Source of the DNA: Coriobacteriales bacterium
GTDB lineage: Bacteria; Actinomycetota; Coriobacteriia; Coriobacteriales; UBA8131
Direction of reading: 5' to 3'
NCBI GenBank assembly: GCA_031268525.1
Contig: JAIRXA010000008.1
Coordinates: forward strand, 1-9,299
DNA: 9,299 nucleotides
A program made the position numbers and the translations under genes. Positions 1 through 6,509 of this stretch are shown piece by piece (position 1 is the first letter of the stretch; every line of letters starts with the position of its first letter). Under the pieces are notes generated by a model. The model did no database searches and had not been told where the DNA came from. It saw only the letters and a program-made list of their open reading frames with translations.

Positions 1-72
1 TTCGGGAAAGCCGCAGCGCTTTGCCCGGTCAAAATCCAGCTGTGCAAATGTTCCGATTTCATCCATAAGGGT

Positions 73-78
73 TACAAT
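73..78 (+). promoter_or_regulatory. Possible -10 box upstream of pheA
   Basis: TACAAT at 73-78 matches five of six bases of the sigma-70 type -10 consensus and lies 32 bases before the pheA start. The best -35 candidate, TTCCGA at 51-56 with a 16-base spacer, is poor. Nothing else is recognisable in bases 1-110, which appear non-coding on both strands. This is a weak call based on position and a single hexamer. Confidence 0.25.
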
Positions 79-110
79 TATAGCGAACCATTCACAGGAG
101 GAGGGCCATC

Positions 111-1010
111 ATGTCATCGGCAGCCTTATCGGCAGCATCAACAAGGGCAACAACGGGGCAAACCTACGCCTATCTCGGGCCACAGGGTACCTACAGCCAT
201 CAGGCGGCGCTTGCCTTCACGGCACAGACGCCCGACGCCATTTTGACGGAGTGTTCTTCGATCGCTGACATCTTTGATCTCGTCGATCGCGGCCGAAGCT
301 CCTTTGGTGTCGTGCCTATCGAGAATGCGCTGGAGGGCAGCGTAAACGAGACGCTGGACGCCTTTGCCTTCACCTCTGGAGCGCAGATACTCAGCGAGCT
401 CGTCATCGATATCCACCACGATCTCATCGTCCGACCGGGCGTCACGTCCTCCGACATTCAGACGGTCATCTCTCATCCGCAGGCACTCGGGCAGTGCCGC
501 CGCTATCTGAGCGAGCACCTGCGGGGCGCGCTCACGCAACCGGCCAACTCAACATCCGAGGGCGTGCGGCAGGCAATCTTTGATACCGACAACACGACCG
601 CCGCCATCGGCACTGCGTTGGCGGCTGAGCTTTTTGGCGGCGAGGTGATAGCCTCGCAGATCGAAGATCACTACGGCAATCAGACACGCTTCGTGCTTAT
701 TGGCAACACGCCTCCACCGCACCTTGCCAACCCAGACGAAGCAAGCGGCTACAAGACCTCGCTTGCGCTCTTCATGAAGGAGGATCGCCCAGGTACGCTT
801 CTGATGATTCTTGAGGAATTCGCCTACGCGGGCGTGAATCTCTCAAAGATACAGTCGCGGCCGACCAAGCGTGCGCTCGGCGATTATATGTTCTGGATTG
901 ACATCGAGGCGCATGTTGATGACCAGCATGTGCGCACGGCGCTGGACTGTCTGCGCCTGAAGTTGCGCGAGGTAAAATCACTCGGCTCATATTCTGGTGT
1001 GCTTCGCTGA
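111..1010 (+). CDS. pheA: Prephenate dehydratase (P-protein, monofunctional)
   Basis: Converts prephenate to phenylpyruvate, water and CO2, the committed step to phenylalanine, in the cytoplasm. The 299-residue length fits the stand-alone bacterial enzyme; no chorismate mutase domain is present. The catalytic domain spans about residues 18-200: the YLGPQGTYSHQAA opening (20-32), the VVPIENALEGSV segment (68-78), SHPQALGQC (121-129) and the catalytic TRF motif at T192-R193-F194. An ACT regulatory domain follows at about 215-292. The two ACT motifs that bind phenylalanine are altered: the usual GALV region reads GTLL (228-231) and ESRP reads QSRP (248-251), so feedback control may differ. The ATG at 111 is supported by AGGAGGAGG at 96-104. 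Residues 1-17 are a low-complexity Ser/Ala/Thr leader with no known role. Separated by 95 bases and a possible promoter from rubrerythrin, so probably not part of the hydrogenase operon. Confidence 0.95.
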   Translation: MSSAALSAASTRATTGQTYAYLGPQGTYSHQAALAFTAQTPDAILTECSSIADIFDLVDRGRSSFGVVPIENALEGSVNETLDAFAFTSGAQILSELVIDIHHDLIVRPGVTSSDIQTVISHPQALGQCRRYLSEHLRGALTQPANSTSEGVRQAIFDTDNTTAAIGTALAAELFGGEVIASQIEDHYGNQTRFVLIGNTPPPHLANPDEASGYKTSLALFMKEDRPGTLLMILEEFAYAGVNLSKIQSRPTKRALGDYMFWIDIEAHVDDQHVRTALDCLRLKLREVKSLGSYSGVLR

Positions 1011-1037
1011 ATCAAAGGGCCGGGGGGCTTGCGCGCG

Positions 1038-1056
1038 TGCTATGATCACGATATCG
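1038..1056 (+). promoter_or_regulatory. Possible extended -10 promoter for the rubrerythrin-hydrogenase operon
   Basis: TATGAT at 1041-1046 preceded by TGC (1038-1040) forms an extended -10 element, which can work without a good -35; none is visible around 1018-1023. It lies 60 bases before the rubrerythrin start, in the gap after pheA, where a promoter is expected. The 8-bp palindrome CGATATCG (1049-1056) would overlap the transcription start; it is short and may be chance. No intrinsic terminator is evident between pheA and this site. Confidence 0.4.
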
Positions 1057-1105
1057 AATACCACCGCGTAATGAATGGTCTTACACAGATGGGAGAGGAT
1101 CGATT

Positions 1106-1663
1106 ATGACAGATTTTGCGATCTCCAAGACCAAAGCGAACCTTGAGGCGGCATTCTCAGGTGAGTCGCAGGCCACGAACAAGTACGGCTATTATGCCGA
1201 CAAGGCCCGTCAGGAAGGCTATCAGCAGATCGGTGACATCTTCACAGAAACCTCAGGCAATGAGCGTCAGCACGCCAAGCTGTGGTTCCAGATTCTGTAC
1301 AACAACGGTGCCATTCGCGGTCCCGTGCCGACGACCCCCGTGAACCTGCTTGATGCCGCCGGTGGCGAAAACTACGAGTGGACTACGATGTATAAGGATT
1401 TTGCCGAAGAGGCTCGTGCAGAGGGTTTTGGAGAGATTGCCGTCCTCTTCGACGCGGTTGGCGCCGTGGAGAAGGACCACGAGGCACGCTATCGGCTGCT
1501 GGCTGAGCACCTGGAAAACGGCGAGGTATTTGCGCGCGATCAGGTCTACGCCTGGAAGTGCCTGAAGTGCGGCCATGTCCATTTTGGTACCGAACCGCCC
1601 GTCGCCTGCCCAGTCTGCGCTCATCCGAAGGCTTACTTCGAATTGCGCGCCGAGAACTACTAG
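1106..1663 (+). CDS. rbr: Rubrerythrin
   Basis: Cytoplasmic non-heme diiron peroxidase that reduces H2O2 to water with electrons from reduced rubredoxin or NADH-linked donors; a common peroxide defence in anaerobes. 185 residues, close to the usual ~190. The N-terminal ferritin-like four-helix domain carries the expected diiron ligands: E20, E53 and H56 (ExxH), E88 and E91, E122 and H125 (ExxH). The C-terminal rubredoxin-like domain (about 148-180) has the FeS4 ligands C152-x2-C155 and C168-x2-C171. All ligands are present, so the protein should be functional. The start at 1106 follows GGGAGAGG (1090-1097) with an 8-base spacer. The stop codon is 9 bases before the hydrogenase small subunit, so the gene probably heads that operon, tying peroxide removal to H2 metabolism. 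The ligand numbering is by alignment from memory with the Desulfovibrio protein. Confidence 0.95.
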   Translation: MTDFAISKTKANLEAAFSGESQATNKYGYYADKARQEGYQQIGDIFTETSGNERQHAKLWFQILYNNGAIRGPVPTTPVNLLDAAGGENYEWTTMYKDFAEEARAEGFGEIAVLFDAVGAVEKDHEARYRLLAEHLENGEVFARDQVYAWKCLKCGHVHFGTEPPVACPVCAHPKAYFELRAENY

Positions 1664-1672
1664 GGAGTCAGC

Positions 1673-3148
1673 ATGACGTATGAAAAGACCCGTCTGAGTG
1701 GGTTTGACACCATGCTCGAGAAACGCGGTGTGAGTCGTCGTCGTTTTCTCGAGTTCTGTGGGGCCCTTGCTGTTACCCTCGGTCTTTCGGAGGCGATGGT
1801 ACCGAGCATCAAACAGGCGATCGCGGACACGGCGATCGGCAAGGCCTCGGGAGCTTTGACGCCGGTCATCTGGCTTGAACTCGCCTCCTGCACCGGCTGC
1901 ACCGAATCCTTTGCCCAGGTCGACACGCCCGATGTTGCGACGGTCGTGCTTGAGCTTATCTCGCTGAACTACTCTGAAACTCTGAGTGCGGGCGCGGGCT
2001 TCTCGCTGGAGGAGGCCAAGGAGGAGACCATCCAGAACGGTGGTTATATCACCGTCATCGAGGGTGCCCTGATGGAGGGCTGGGATGGCAATGCCTTACG
2101 CATCGCCAACGAGAAGGGTACCGAGATCGTTCTGCATGCGGCCTCCAATACCGCCGCTATCATCTGCGCAGGCAGTTGTGCGGTCGATGGCGGTTGGCAG
2201 GCTGCCGTCCCCAATCCGGGAGGCGCGACCGGTATCGAGCCCTTCCTGAAGGCTGAGCTTGCCGCGGGCAATTTCACCTACACGGGCGGCGAAGGCGATC
2301 TGCCGCCGATCATCAATGTCCCGAGCTGCCCAGCAAACCCCGAGCATCTCGTCGCGGTCATCGTCGATGTGTTGCTTCTTGGGCGTGTCCCACAGCTCAA
2401 CGAGTACAACATGCCCTCGCTGATCTTCGGTGAGTACATACATGACAACTGTCCACGTCGCGGCCACTTTGAAAACGGCGAGTTTGTCTATCAGTTCGGC
2501 AGCGAGCAGGAAAAGCTGGGTTACTGTCTGTATCCCATGGGCTGTAAGGGGCCGCAGACCAAAAGCAATTGCCCCATTGTGCGCTGGAACCGCCGCGTAA
2601 GCTGGTGCGTGGAGTCCGGCGCCCCCTGTGCCGGCTGCGCACAGGCCAATCCAGAGAAGGCCGGATTCAACTGGGTCGATCTCAACACTCCCTTCCTCAA
2701 GCGTTTCAAGAATCTGCGCATCGGTGATATTGTCTTCCAGCCCGCCACACTGGCTGCGGCGGTCGGTGGCATCGTGGTCATCGCGCTCGTCGCTCATGGC
2801 TTCGGCATGAAGGCTACGGGTCGCACCAAGGGTGGCGCGCCCTTTGAGCTGGAACGGGCCTGGGATAGAAAGCACCCCGACCAAGCGACCGGTGCCGCCG
2901 AGGCAGCCGCAGAGGCGGCAAGGGTGCAGGGCCTACCGCTCCCCGATGACGAGCAGGCAGGTGGGGCGGACAATCTGTCCACTGAGGACGATGTTCCAAC
3001 GAGCGCCGATGAAGGTCCTGCGAGCGTCGACGATGTCTCAACAAGCACCGACGATGCCCCAACAAATGAGAATAGCGCCGAAAACGATGCCCCAACAACT
3101 GAGACTACCGCCGAAAACGAAGCCCCCGCGGAAGGAGGCGAGGAGTAA
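1673..3148 (+). CDS. hyaA: Membrane-bound uptake [NiFe] hydrogenase, small (Fe-S) subunit
   Basis: Carries the three Fe-S clusters that lead electrons from the Ni-Fe site to the membrane cytochrome b. A Tat signal begins with SRRRFLE (21-27), followed by a hydrophobic stretch to about 50, so the folded dimer is exported. Proximal cluster ligands: C73, C76, C169, C219. Distal cluster: H257, C260, C285, C291. Medial cluster: C300, C319, C322 plus C312, which sits where most group 1 enzymes have proline, so a [4Fe-4S] medial cluster is predicted. The two extra cysteines of O2-tolerant enzymes are absent (G75 and G174). A C-terminal membrane helix (about 352-378) anchors the protein. An unusual tail of roughly 110 residues follows (380-491), acidic and rich in Thr, Ala and Pro, with 11-residue repeats near its end. 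AGGGAG at 1662-1667 precedes the ATG. The 1-base overlap with the large subunit implies translational coupling. The protein resembles Coriobacteria-type group 1 hydrogenases; the symbol follows E. coli usage. Confidence 0.95.
   Translation: MTYEKTRLSGFDTMLEKRGVSRRRFLEFCGALAVTLGLSEAMVPSIKQAIADTAIGKASGALTPVIWLELASCTGCTESFAQVDTPDVATVVLELISLNYSETLSAGAGFSLEEAKEETIQNGGYITVIEGALMEGWDGNALRIANEKGTEIVLHAASNTAAIICAGSCAVDGGWQAAVPNPGGATGIEPFLKAELAAGNFTYTGGEGDLPPIINVPSCPANPEHLVAVIVDVLLLGRVPQLNEYNMPSLIFGEYIHDNCPRRGHFENGEFVYQFGSEQEKLGYCLYPMGCKGPQTKSNCPIVRWNRRVSWCVESGAPCAGCAQANPEKAGFNWVDLNTPFLKRFKNLRIGDIVFQPATLAAAVGGIVVIALVAHGFGMKATGRTKGGAPFELERAWDRKHPDQATGAAEAAAEAARVQGLPLPDDEQAGGADNLSTEDDVPTSADEGPASVDDVSTSTDDAPTNENSAENDAPTTETTAENEAPAEGGEE
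3051..3116 (+). repeat. 33-bp tandem repeat in the small subunit tail
   Basis: Two adjacent 33-bp units, 3051-3083 and 3084-3116, are identical at 30 of 33 positions. A third copy begins at 3117 (ACGAAGCCCC) and diverges. The repeat is in frame and encodes an 11-residue unit, roughly DAPTxExxAEN, at residues 461-482. The unit length is a multiple of three, so copy number could change without a frameshift. Confidence 0.85.
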
Positions 3149-3150
3149 TG
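3132..3150 (+). promoter_or_regulatory. Ribosome binding site and TAATG coupling of the hydrogenase subunits
   Basis: AAGGAGG at 3132-3138 lies 9 bases before the large subunit ATG (3148-3150), inside the last codons of the small subunit. The stop TAA (3146-3148) shares its final A with the start. The Glu/Gly-rich end of the small subunit (EGGEE) is therefore partly dictated by the ribosome binding sequence. This arrangement suggests reinitiation and matched subunit output, and it fixes the start of the downstream gene. Confidence 0.8.
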
Positions 3151-5013
3151 TCTGAGACCGCTACCACCGAGACCACCCCGGGCGCCCTGACACCGGACGG
3201 TGAAGGTACGGCCCCTGTCGGAGACCCCAGCGCCCCCTCACAGGTGCAGCCCATCAGTGGCGAAGCTCCCGCGATCATCTCCGGAGGTCCTTCCGGTTCC
3301 TCAATTATCGACCCTGTGAACCGCATCGAAGGCCATCTGCGCATCGATATGGAGGTCACTGACGGCATCGTCTCCGATGTCTGGATATCGGGCGGCCTGT
3401 TTCGCGGTATGGAGCTGGTCTTGGAGAAGCGCCAGCCCGCCGATGCCGCCTACATCTCCCAGCGCATCTGCGGTGTCTGCCCGGTATCGCACGCTCATGC
3501 CGCCTGCATTGCGGCGGAGAAAAGTTACGGTATAACGCTGCCGACCTCGGCACGCATCATCCGCAACATCCTTGAGGGTGCGCAATTTCTGCATTCGCAC
3601 ATCCTGTGGTTCTACAATCTGGCGGCGCTCGACTATGTCAATCCGCTCAATGCCCTCAAGGCCGACATCACCGAGACGGTCAAGCGCGCCGATGACGTAG
3701 GGACGACCGAGGCGGACTTTGCCAACCTCGCCAAGCGGCTTGCAGCCTTTGAGGAAAATGGCCAATTTTCGCTCTTCAGCGGTAACTGGTTTGACTCTAA
3801 GGAGCTGGATGGCACGCCTGCCTACAAGCTGGACCCCGAGCTCGACCTGATTGCCACGGCGCACTACATCGAGGCATTGGAGATGCAGGCCACGGCGTCA
3901 GAGATATCCGGACTTATCGGCGGTAAGATGCCGCATATCATGAGCTCGCTGCCGGGAGGTACCACCTGGGTGCCCACCGAGGAGAAACTCGACGACCTGC
4001 TGTTTCGCGCCAAGAAACTGCAAGCCTGGGTGACCAACACGATGCTGCCCGATACTCTGGCCATCGCGGGGGCCTATCTGGCCGCCGATGGCACCAACAG
4101 TGACTTCTTCCTGGGCAAGACGGCCGGCAACTACATCGCGTGGGGCGTTTTTGACGATCCAAGTTTTGAGCCCTCCAAACGCTATCTGCCCGGCGGCGTG
4201 TGGAGCTTCAACGAGCCCGCCTACCAGCAGGTACAGGACTGGAACGAGGATCTTATCACCGAGACGACCATCCATTCCTTCTACGATGCGGCCATCGACG
4301 ATGGCACGCCGATCGCCCCACGCCAGGGCATCACGGCTCCGCTGTACAGGGACGAATACATCGTGCCCGACGGCCAGCATCCTGCGCCCGGTGCGCGATA
4401 CACCTGGGACAAGGCTCCGCGCTATGATGGCCTGCCCTTTGAGGCCGGTGGTCTGTCGCGTCTGCTGGTGGCTTACATGCGAGGGGTGCCCGAAATCGTT
4501 GCGGGCGTTGATGCCCTGCTTGCCGCACTCGGCGTCCCCGGTAACTTTGATGTGCTCAACTCCACGCTCGGTCGCACCGGTGCGCGCAATGTCGAGACGA
4601 AGTACATCGCCGACAAGATGGTCGAGTGGGTCGAAGATCTCATCGAGGCCATCAAGGGTGGCGACACCGCTACCTTCGTCGAGCCTGAGACGCGGACCGG
4701 CGAAGGCGCGGGCTTGTGGGAGGCCCCCCGCGGCGCGCTGTACCACTACATGAAGGTTTCCAACGACCAGATCGACAAGTATCAGATCATCATCCCCTCG
4801 ACCTGGAACATCTCGCCGCGTGATGGCAATGATGTTCATGGTCCGATGGAGATGAGCTTGCTCGGAATGCCCGTGGAAGATGTGAAGAAGCCCATCCACG
4901 CGTTGCGCTCCGTGCACAGCTTCGATCCCTGCGTGGCCTGCGCGGTGCACGTGGTCGAGCCAAAGACCGGCAAGGAGTTCTCAACCGTCACGAGCCCCTG
5001 GGGGGTGAAGTAA
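3148..5013 (+). CDS. hyaB: Membrane-bound uptake [NiFe] hydrogenase, large (catalytic) subunit
   Basis: Holds the Ni-Fe(CN)2CO site that splits H2 into protons and electrons; acts outside the membrane after Tat export together with the small subunit. The N-terminal motif RICGVC supplies C108 and C111 and the C-terminal DPCVACAVH (593-601) supplies C595 and C598, the four nickel ligands. The opening DPVNRIEGHLR (55-65) is also typical. Cysteine, not selenocysteine, is used. The precursor ends 20 residues after H601; the peptide beginning VVEPK should be removed by the maturation protease encoded at 5877-6353. Length is 621 residues, slightly long for the family because of about 50 low-complexity Thr/Pro/Gly/Ser residues ahead of the conserved region; these resemble in composition the tail of the preceding gene product. 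There is no signal peptide, as expected for a partner carried by the small subunit. The next gene starts directly after the stop codon. Confidence 0.96.
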   Translation: MSETATTETTPGALTPDGEGTAPVGDPSAPSQVQPISGEAPAIISGGPSGSSIIDPVNRIEGHLRIDMEVTDGIVSDVWISGGLFRGMELVLEKRQPADAAYISQRICGVCPVSHAHAACIAAEKSYGITLPTSARIIRNILEGAQFLHSHILWFYNLAALDYVNPLNALKADITETVKRADDVGTTEADFANLAKRLAAFEENGQFSLFSGNWFDSKELDGTPAYKLDPELDLIATAHYIEALEMQATASEISGLIGGKMPHIMSSLPGGTTWVPTEEKLDDLLFRAKKLQAWVTNTMLPDTLAIAGAYLAADGTNSDFFLGKTAGNYIAWGVFDDPSFEPSKRYLPGGVWSFNEPAYQQVQDWNEDLITETTIHSFYDAAIDDGTPIAPRQGITAPLYRDEYIVPDGQHPAPGARYTWDKAPRYDGLPFEAGGLSRLLVAYMRGVPEIVAGVDALLAALGVPGNFDVLNSTLGRTGARNVETKYIADKMVEWVEDLIEAIKGGDTATFVEPETRTGEGAGLWEAPRGALYHYMKVSNDQIDKYQIIIPSTWNISPRDGNDVHGPMEMSLLGMPVEDVKKPIHALRSVHSFDPCVACAVHVVEPKTGKEFSTVTSPWGVK

Positions 5014-5715
5014 ATGGCACATCTCGCTCATTACCGCGAAGCGCATCCGCTGCCTTTCATCATTACGCACTGGGTCAATTTGATTTGTATGGTACTGCTG
5101 GCTTTCACGGGCTTTTACATCCATTACCCCTTCTTTGGCGGCTTCATGGGGATTGCTCGTGGCGTACATATTTTCTGTGCCTTCGTCATTCTGGCAAATC
5201 TGGTGTTCCGCGTGGTCGCAGCCTTCTTCATAAAGTCCGCACCGACCGGCGGTACGCGAGAGGTCGACTATGACTGGAAGGCCTTCGCGCCGCAGAAGGA
5301 CAATCGCCATCAGCTGGGCGCCTGGATCAAATACTATCTGTTCATGAGCAAGACCCATCCGCTTGGCGGCAAATATGGTGTGCCACAGAAACTTGCCTAT
5401 CTGGCAATCCCGTTTCTGTTGATCATCGTGGCCTTCACGGGTTTCTGCATCTGGGCTCCGACCTCCGCCGTGGGCCCCTTTGGCGCATTCAATCATCTGG
5501 TCGGCGGCGTTGTGGTCACGCGTATCGTGCACTATTTCATGATGTGGGTCTTCATTTTGTTCACCATGCTGCACGGTTATCTGGCGCTCATCGAGGGCCT
5601 GGCGCCCGCCAAGCTGATGTTCGGGCGCAAGGAGCATGGTGGTCTGGTCTACGATACGAAGGCACATAATATCGTTGGTGAGGATGATCTGCACTCGCAG
5701 GGAAGTGCCGATTGA
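5014..5715 (+). CDS. hyaC: [NiFe] hydrogenase cytochrome b subunit
   Basis: Di-heme membrane cytochrome b that anchors the hydrogenase and passes its electrons to the quinone pool, probably menaquinone. 233 residues with four predicted membrane helices at about 13-38, 52-73, 126-148 and 167-193. Likely heme ligands are H19 in helix I, H52 at the start of helix II, and the H173-x13-H187 pair in helix IV, the spacing known from HydC/HyaC proteins. A soluble loop (about 74-125) connects helices II and III, and a short polar tail ends the protein. The ATG follows the large subunit stop with no intervening base, and the G-rich end of that gene (GGGGGGTGA, around 5000-5008) may serve as the binding site. 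A hairpin 73 bases after the stop probably ends or attenuates the operon transcript here. Confidence 0.93.
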   Translation: MAHLAHYREAHPLPFIITHWVNLICMVLLAFTGFYIHYPFFGGFMGIARGVHIFCAFVILANLVFRVVAAFFIKSAPTGGTREVDYDWKAFAPQKDNRHQLGAWIKYYLFMSKTHPLGGKYGVPQKLAYLAIPFLLIIVAFTGFCIWAPTSAVGPFGAFNHLVGGVVVTRIVHYFMMWVFILFTMLHGYLALIEGLAPAKLMFGRKEHGGLVYDTKAHNIVGEDDLHSQGSAD

Positions 5716-5788
5716 CGTATCTGTGACAGGAGAGGCACTGGCGTGTGTATCGTTTCAGACAGGCGGTACCCCTTAAAACGTCTTGAAT

Positions 5789-5821
5789 GCAGGCCGTCCT
5801 CATCGGGCGGCCTGCGGCTTT
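5789..5821 (+). terminator. Hairpin after the hydrogenase cytochrome b, likely weak terminator
   Basis: Arms 5789-5799 and 5805-5815 form an 11-bp stem with one G-T pair and the 5-base loop TCATC. The stem is very GC-rich (GCAGGCCG paired with CGGCCTGC). It is followed by GGCTTTGT, a poor T-run, so termination may be partial. That would let some transcripts continue into the protease gene, whose product is needed in smaller amounts than its substrate (inference). Confidence 0.55.
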
Positions 5822-5876
5822 GTCTCGTATGTCCTACGGTACAGCGATCTGCATCAATGGGAGCAGAAAGCATGAC

Positions 5877-6353
5877 ATGGTGAATTTGGGAATACTTTGC
5901 GTGGGCAACATGCTGATGCGTGATGAAGGGGTCGGGCCTCGTATGGCCGAAGAGTTACGTGCGCATTGTGAGTTCCCGGATACGGTCGAGGTGCTCGATC
6001 GGGGGGTTCTCGGCATGGCGCTCCTCTCCGACATCCGGCGCTTTGATGCTCTTCTCGTGGTGGATGCCGTCGATGGTACCGGACACCCACCCGGTACGGT
6101 GGTGCGCTTCGGGCCGAGTGACATTGCACCCTACGAGGCCCTCCATGGCGCACACGATGCACGACTCATCGACGTGTTGCAGGCCGCGGCTCTGTTGGGG
6201 CCGATCCCCGAGACGCACTGTCTCGGCGTCCAGGTACTTGACAGGTCACCTCCTGCGTTCAGCATCGGCCTCACGCCACCCGTCGAGGCTGCCATACCCC
6301 TGTTGTTGGCTGCGGTACTGGACTTTATACGGGGGCATGGAGGCATGGAATAG
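5877..6353 (+). CDS. hyaD: Hydrogenase maturation endopeptidase (HyaD/HybD family)
   Basis: Nickel-dependent protease that trims the C-terminal peptide of the hydrogenase large subunit once nickel is inserted, allowing assembly with the small subunit; cytoplasmic. From the ATG at 5877 it has 158 residues, matching the HybD/HycI size. Visible features are the opening LGILCVGNMLMRDEGVG (4-20) and the nickel-probing residues E17, D63 and H93, equivalent to E16, D62 and H93 of E. coli HybD. The frame is open back to 5787, but that upstream ATG adjoins the hairpin at 5789-5815 and would add 30 non-conserved residues, so the ATG at 5877 (or the adjacent GTG at 5880) is preferred. A ribosome site is modest: GGGAG at 5859-5863 or AGAAAG at 5865-5870. 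Its position after the hydrogenase genes points to the large subunit at 3148-5013 as its substrate. Confidence 0.92.
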   Translation: MVNLGILCVGNMLMRDEGVGPRMAEELRAHCEFPDTVEVLDRGVLGMALLSDIRRFDALLVVDAVDGTGHPPGTVVRFGPSDIAPYEALHGAHDARLIDVLQAAALLGPIPETHCLGVQVLDRSPPAFSIGLTPPVEAAIPLLLAAVLDFIRGHGGME

Positions 6354-6372
6354 ATTTGCAGCAAACAGGGCC

Positions 6373-6401
6373 TTGAACCTGTCGCATAAGCAGTGTAGAC
6401 T
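6373..6401 (+). promoter_or_regulatory. Candidate cydAB promoter
   Basis: TTGAAC (6373-6378) and TAGACT (6396-6401) are separated by 17 bases and each match four of six consensus positions. Transcription would begin near 6408 and leave a leader of about 100 bases. A second possibility is TTGGCA (6407-6412) with TAACAT (6431-6436), 18-base spacer, which would place the inverted repeat inside the promoter. The sequence alone does not decide between them. Confidence 0.35.
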
Positions 6402-6404
6402 GGG

Positions 6405-6461
6405 GGTTGGCATATATGTTACCAACTTAGTAACATATAAATCCACGGGGATGTGCCAACC
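6405..6461 (+). promoter_or_regulatory. Nested inverted repeats upstream of cydA (operator or leader structure)
   Basis: The inner repeat has perfect 10-bp arms (TATATGTTAC at 6413-6422 and GTAACATATA at 6430-6439) around a 7-base spacer. An outer pair, GGTTGGCA (6405-6412) and TGCCAACC (6454-6461), encloses it and directly abuts the inner arm on the left, with a 14-base bulge on the right. As DNA, the inner repeat looks like a dimeric regulator site; as RNA, both could stack into one long hairpin. No T-run follows, so it is not an ordinary terminator. It does not match the Rex consensus I know. Confidence 0.55.
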
Positions 6462-6509
6462 GGGATCGGCGGCTTCATGTAGGGGAGCCCTATAGAGAGG
6501 GAGGAGTTC

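Noticed and set aside
1880..2200. O2-tolerant type proximal cluster in the small subunit, suggested by the extra cysteine C165
   Set aside because: The two supernumerary positions of O2-tolerant enzymes are glycines here (G75 and G174); C165 lies four residues before the normal ligand C169, not five after it.
2096..2884. Minus-strand open frame of 262 codons inside the small subunit gene
   Set aside because: Shadow of the hydrogenase small subunit; no ribosome site or family features.
3898..4950. Long minus-strand open frame of 350 codons inside the hydrogenase large subunit
   Set aside because: It is the complement of a well-identified gene in high-GC DNA; the translation has no recognisable motifs.
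5787..5876. Upstream start for the hydrogenase maturation protease
   Set aside because: The ATG at 5787 adjoins the base of a strong hairpin, has no good ribosome site, and adds 30 residues not typical of the family; conserved sequence begins right after 5877.
5743..5880. Small GTG ORF after the cytochrome b gene with a nearby AGGAGAGG and a HypC-like first few residues
   Set aside because: It runs through the hairpin, its composition is not protein-like after the first residues, and nothing resembling the rest of HypC is present.
6366..6382. Terminator after the protease from ACAGG/CCTGT
   Set aside because: Only a 5-bp stem with no T-run; it overlaps a better promoter candidate.
5920..6495. 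Plus-strand open frame of 191 codons overlapping the protease and running into the cydA leader
   Set aside because: Ser/Arg/Cys/Trp-rich translation typical of an out-of-frame read; the overlapping protease frame has clear family residues.
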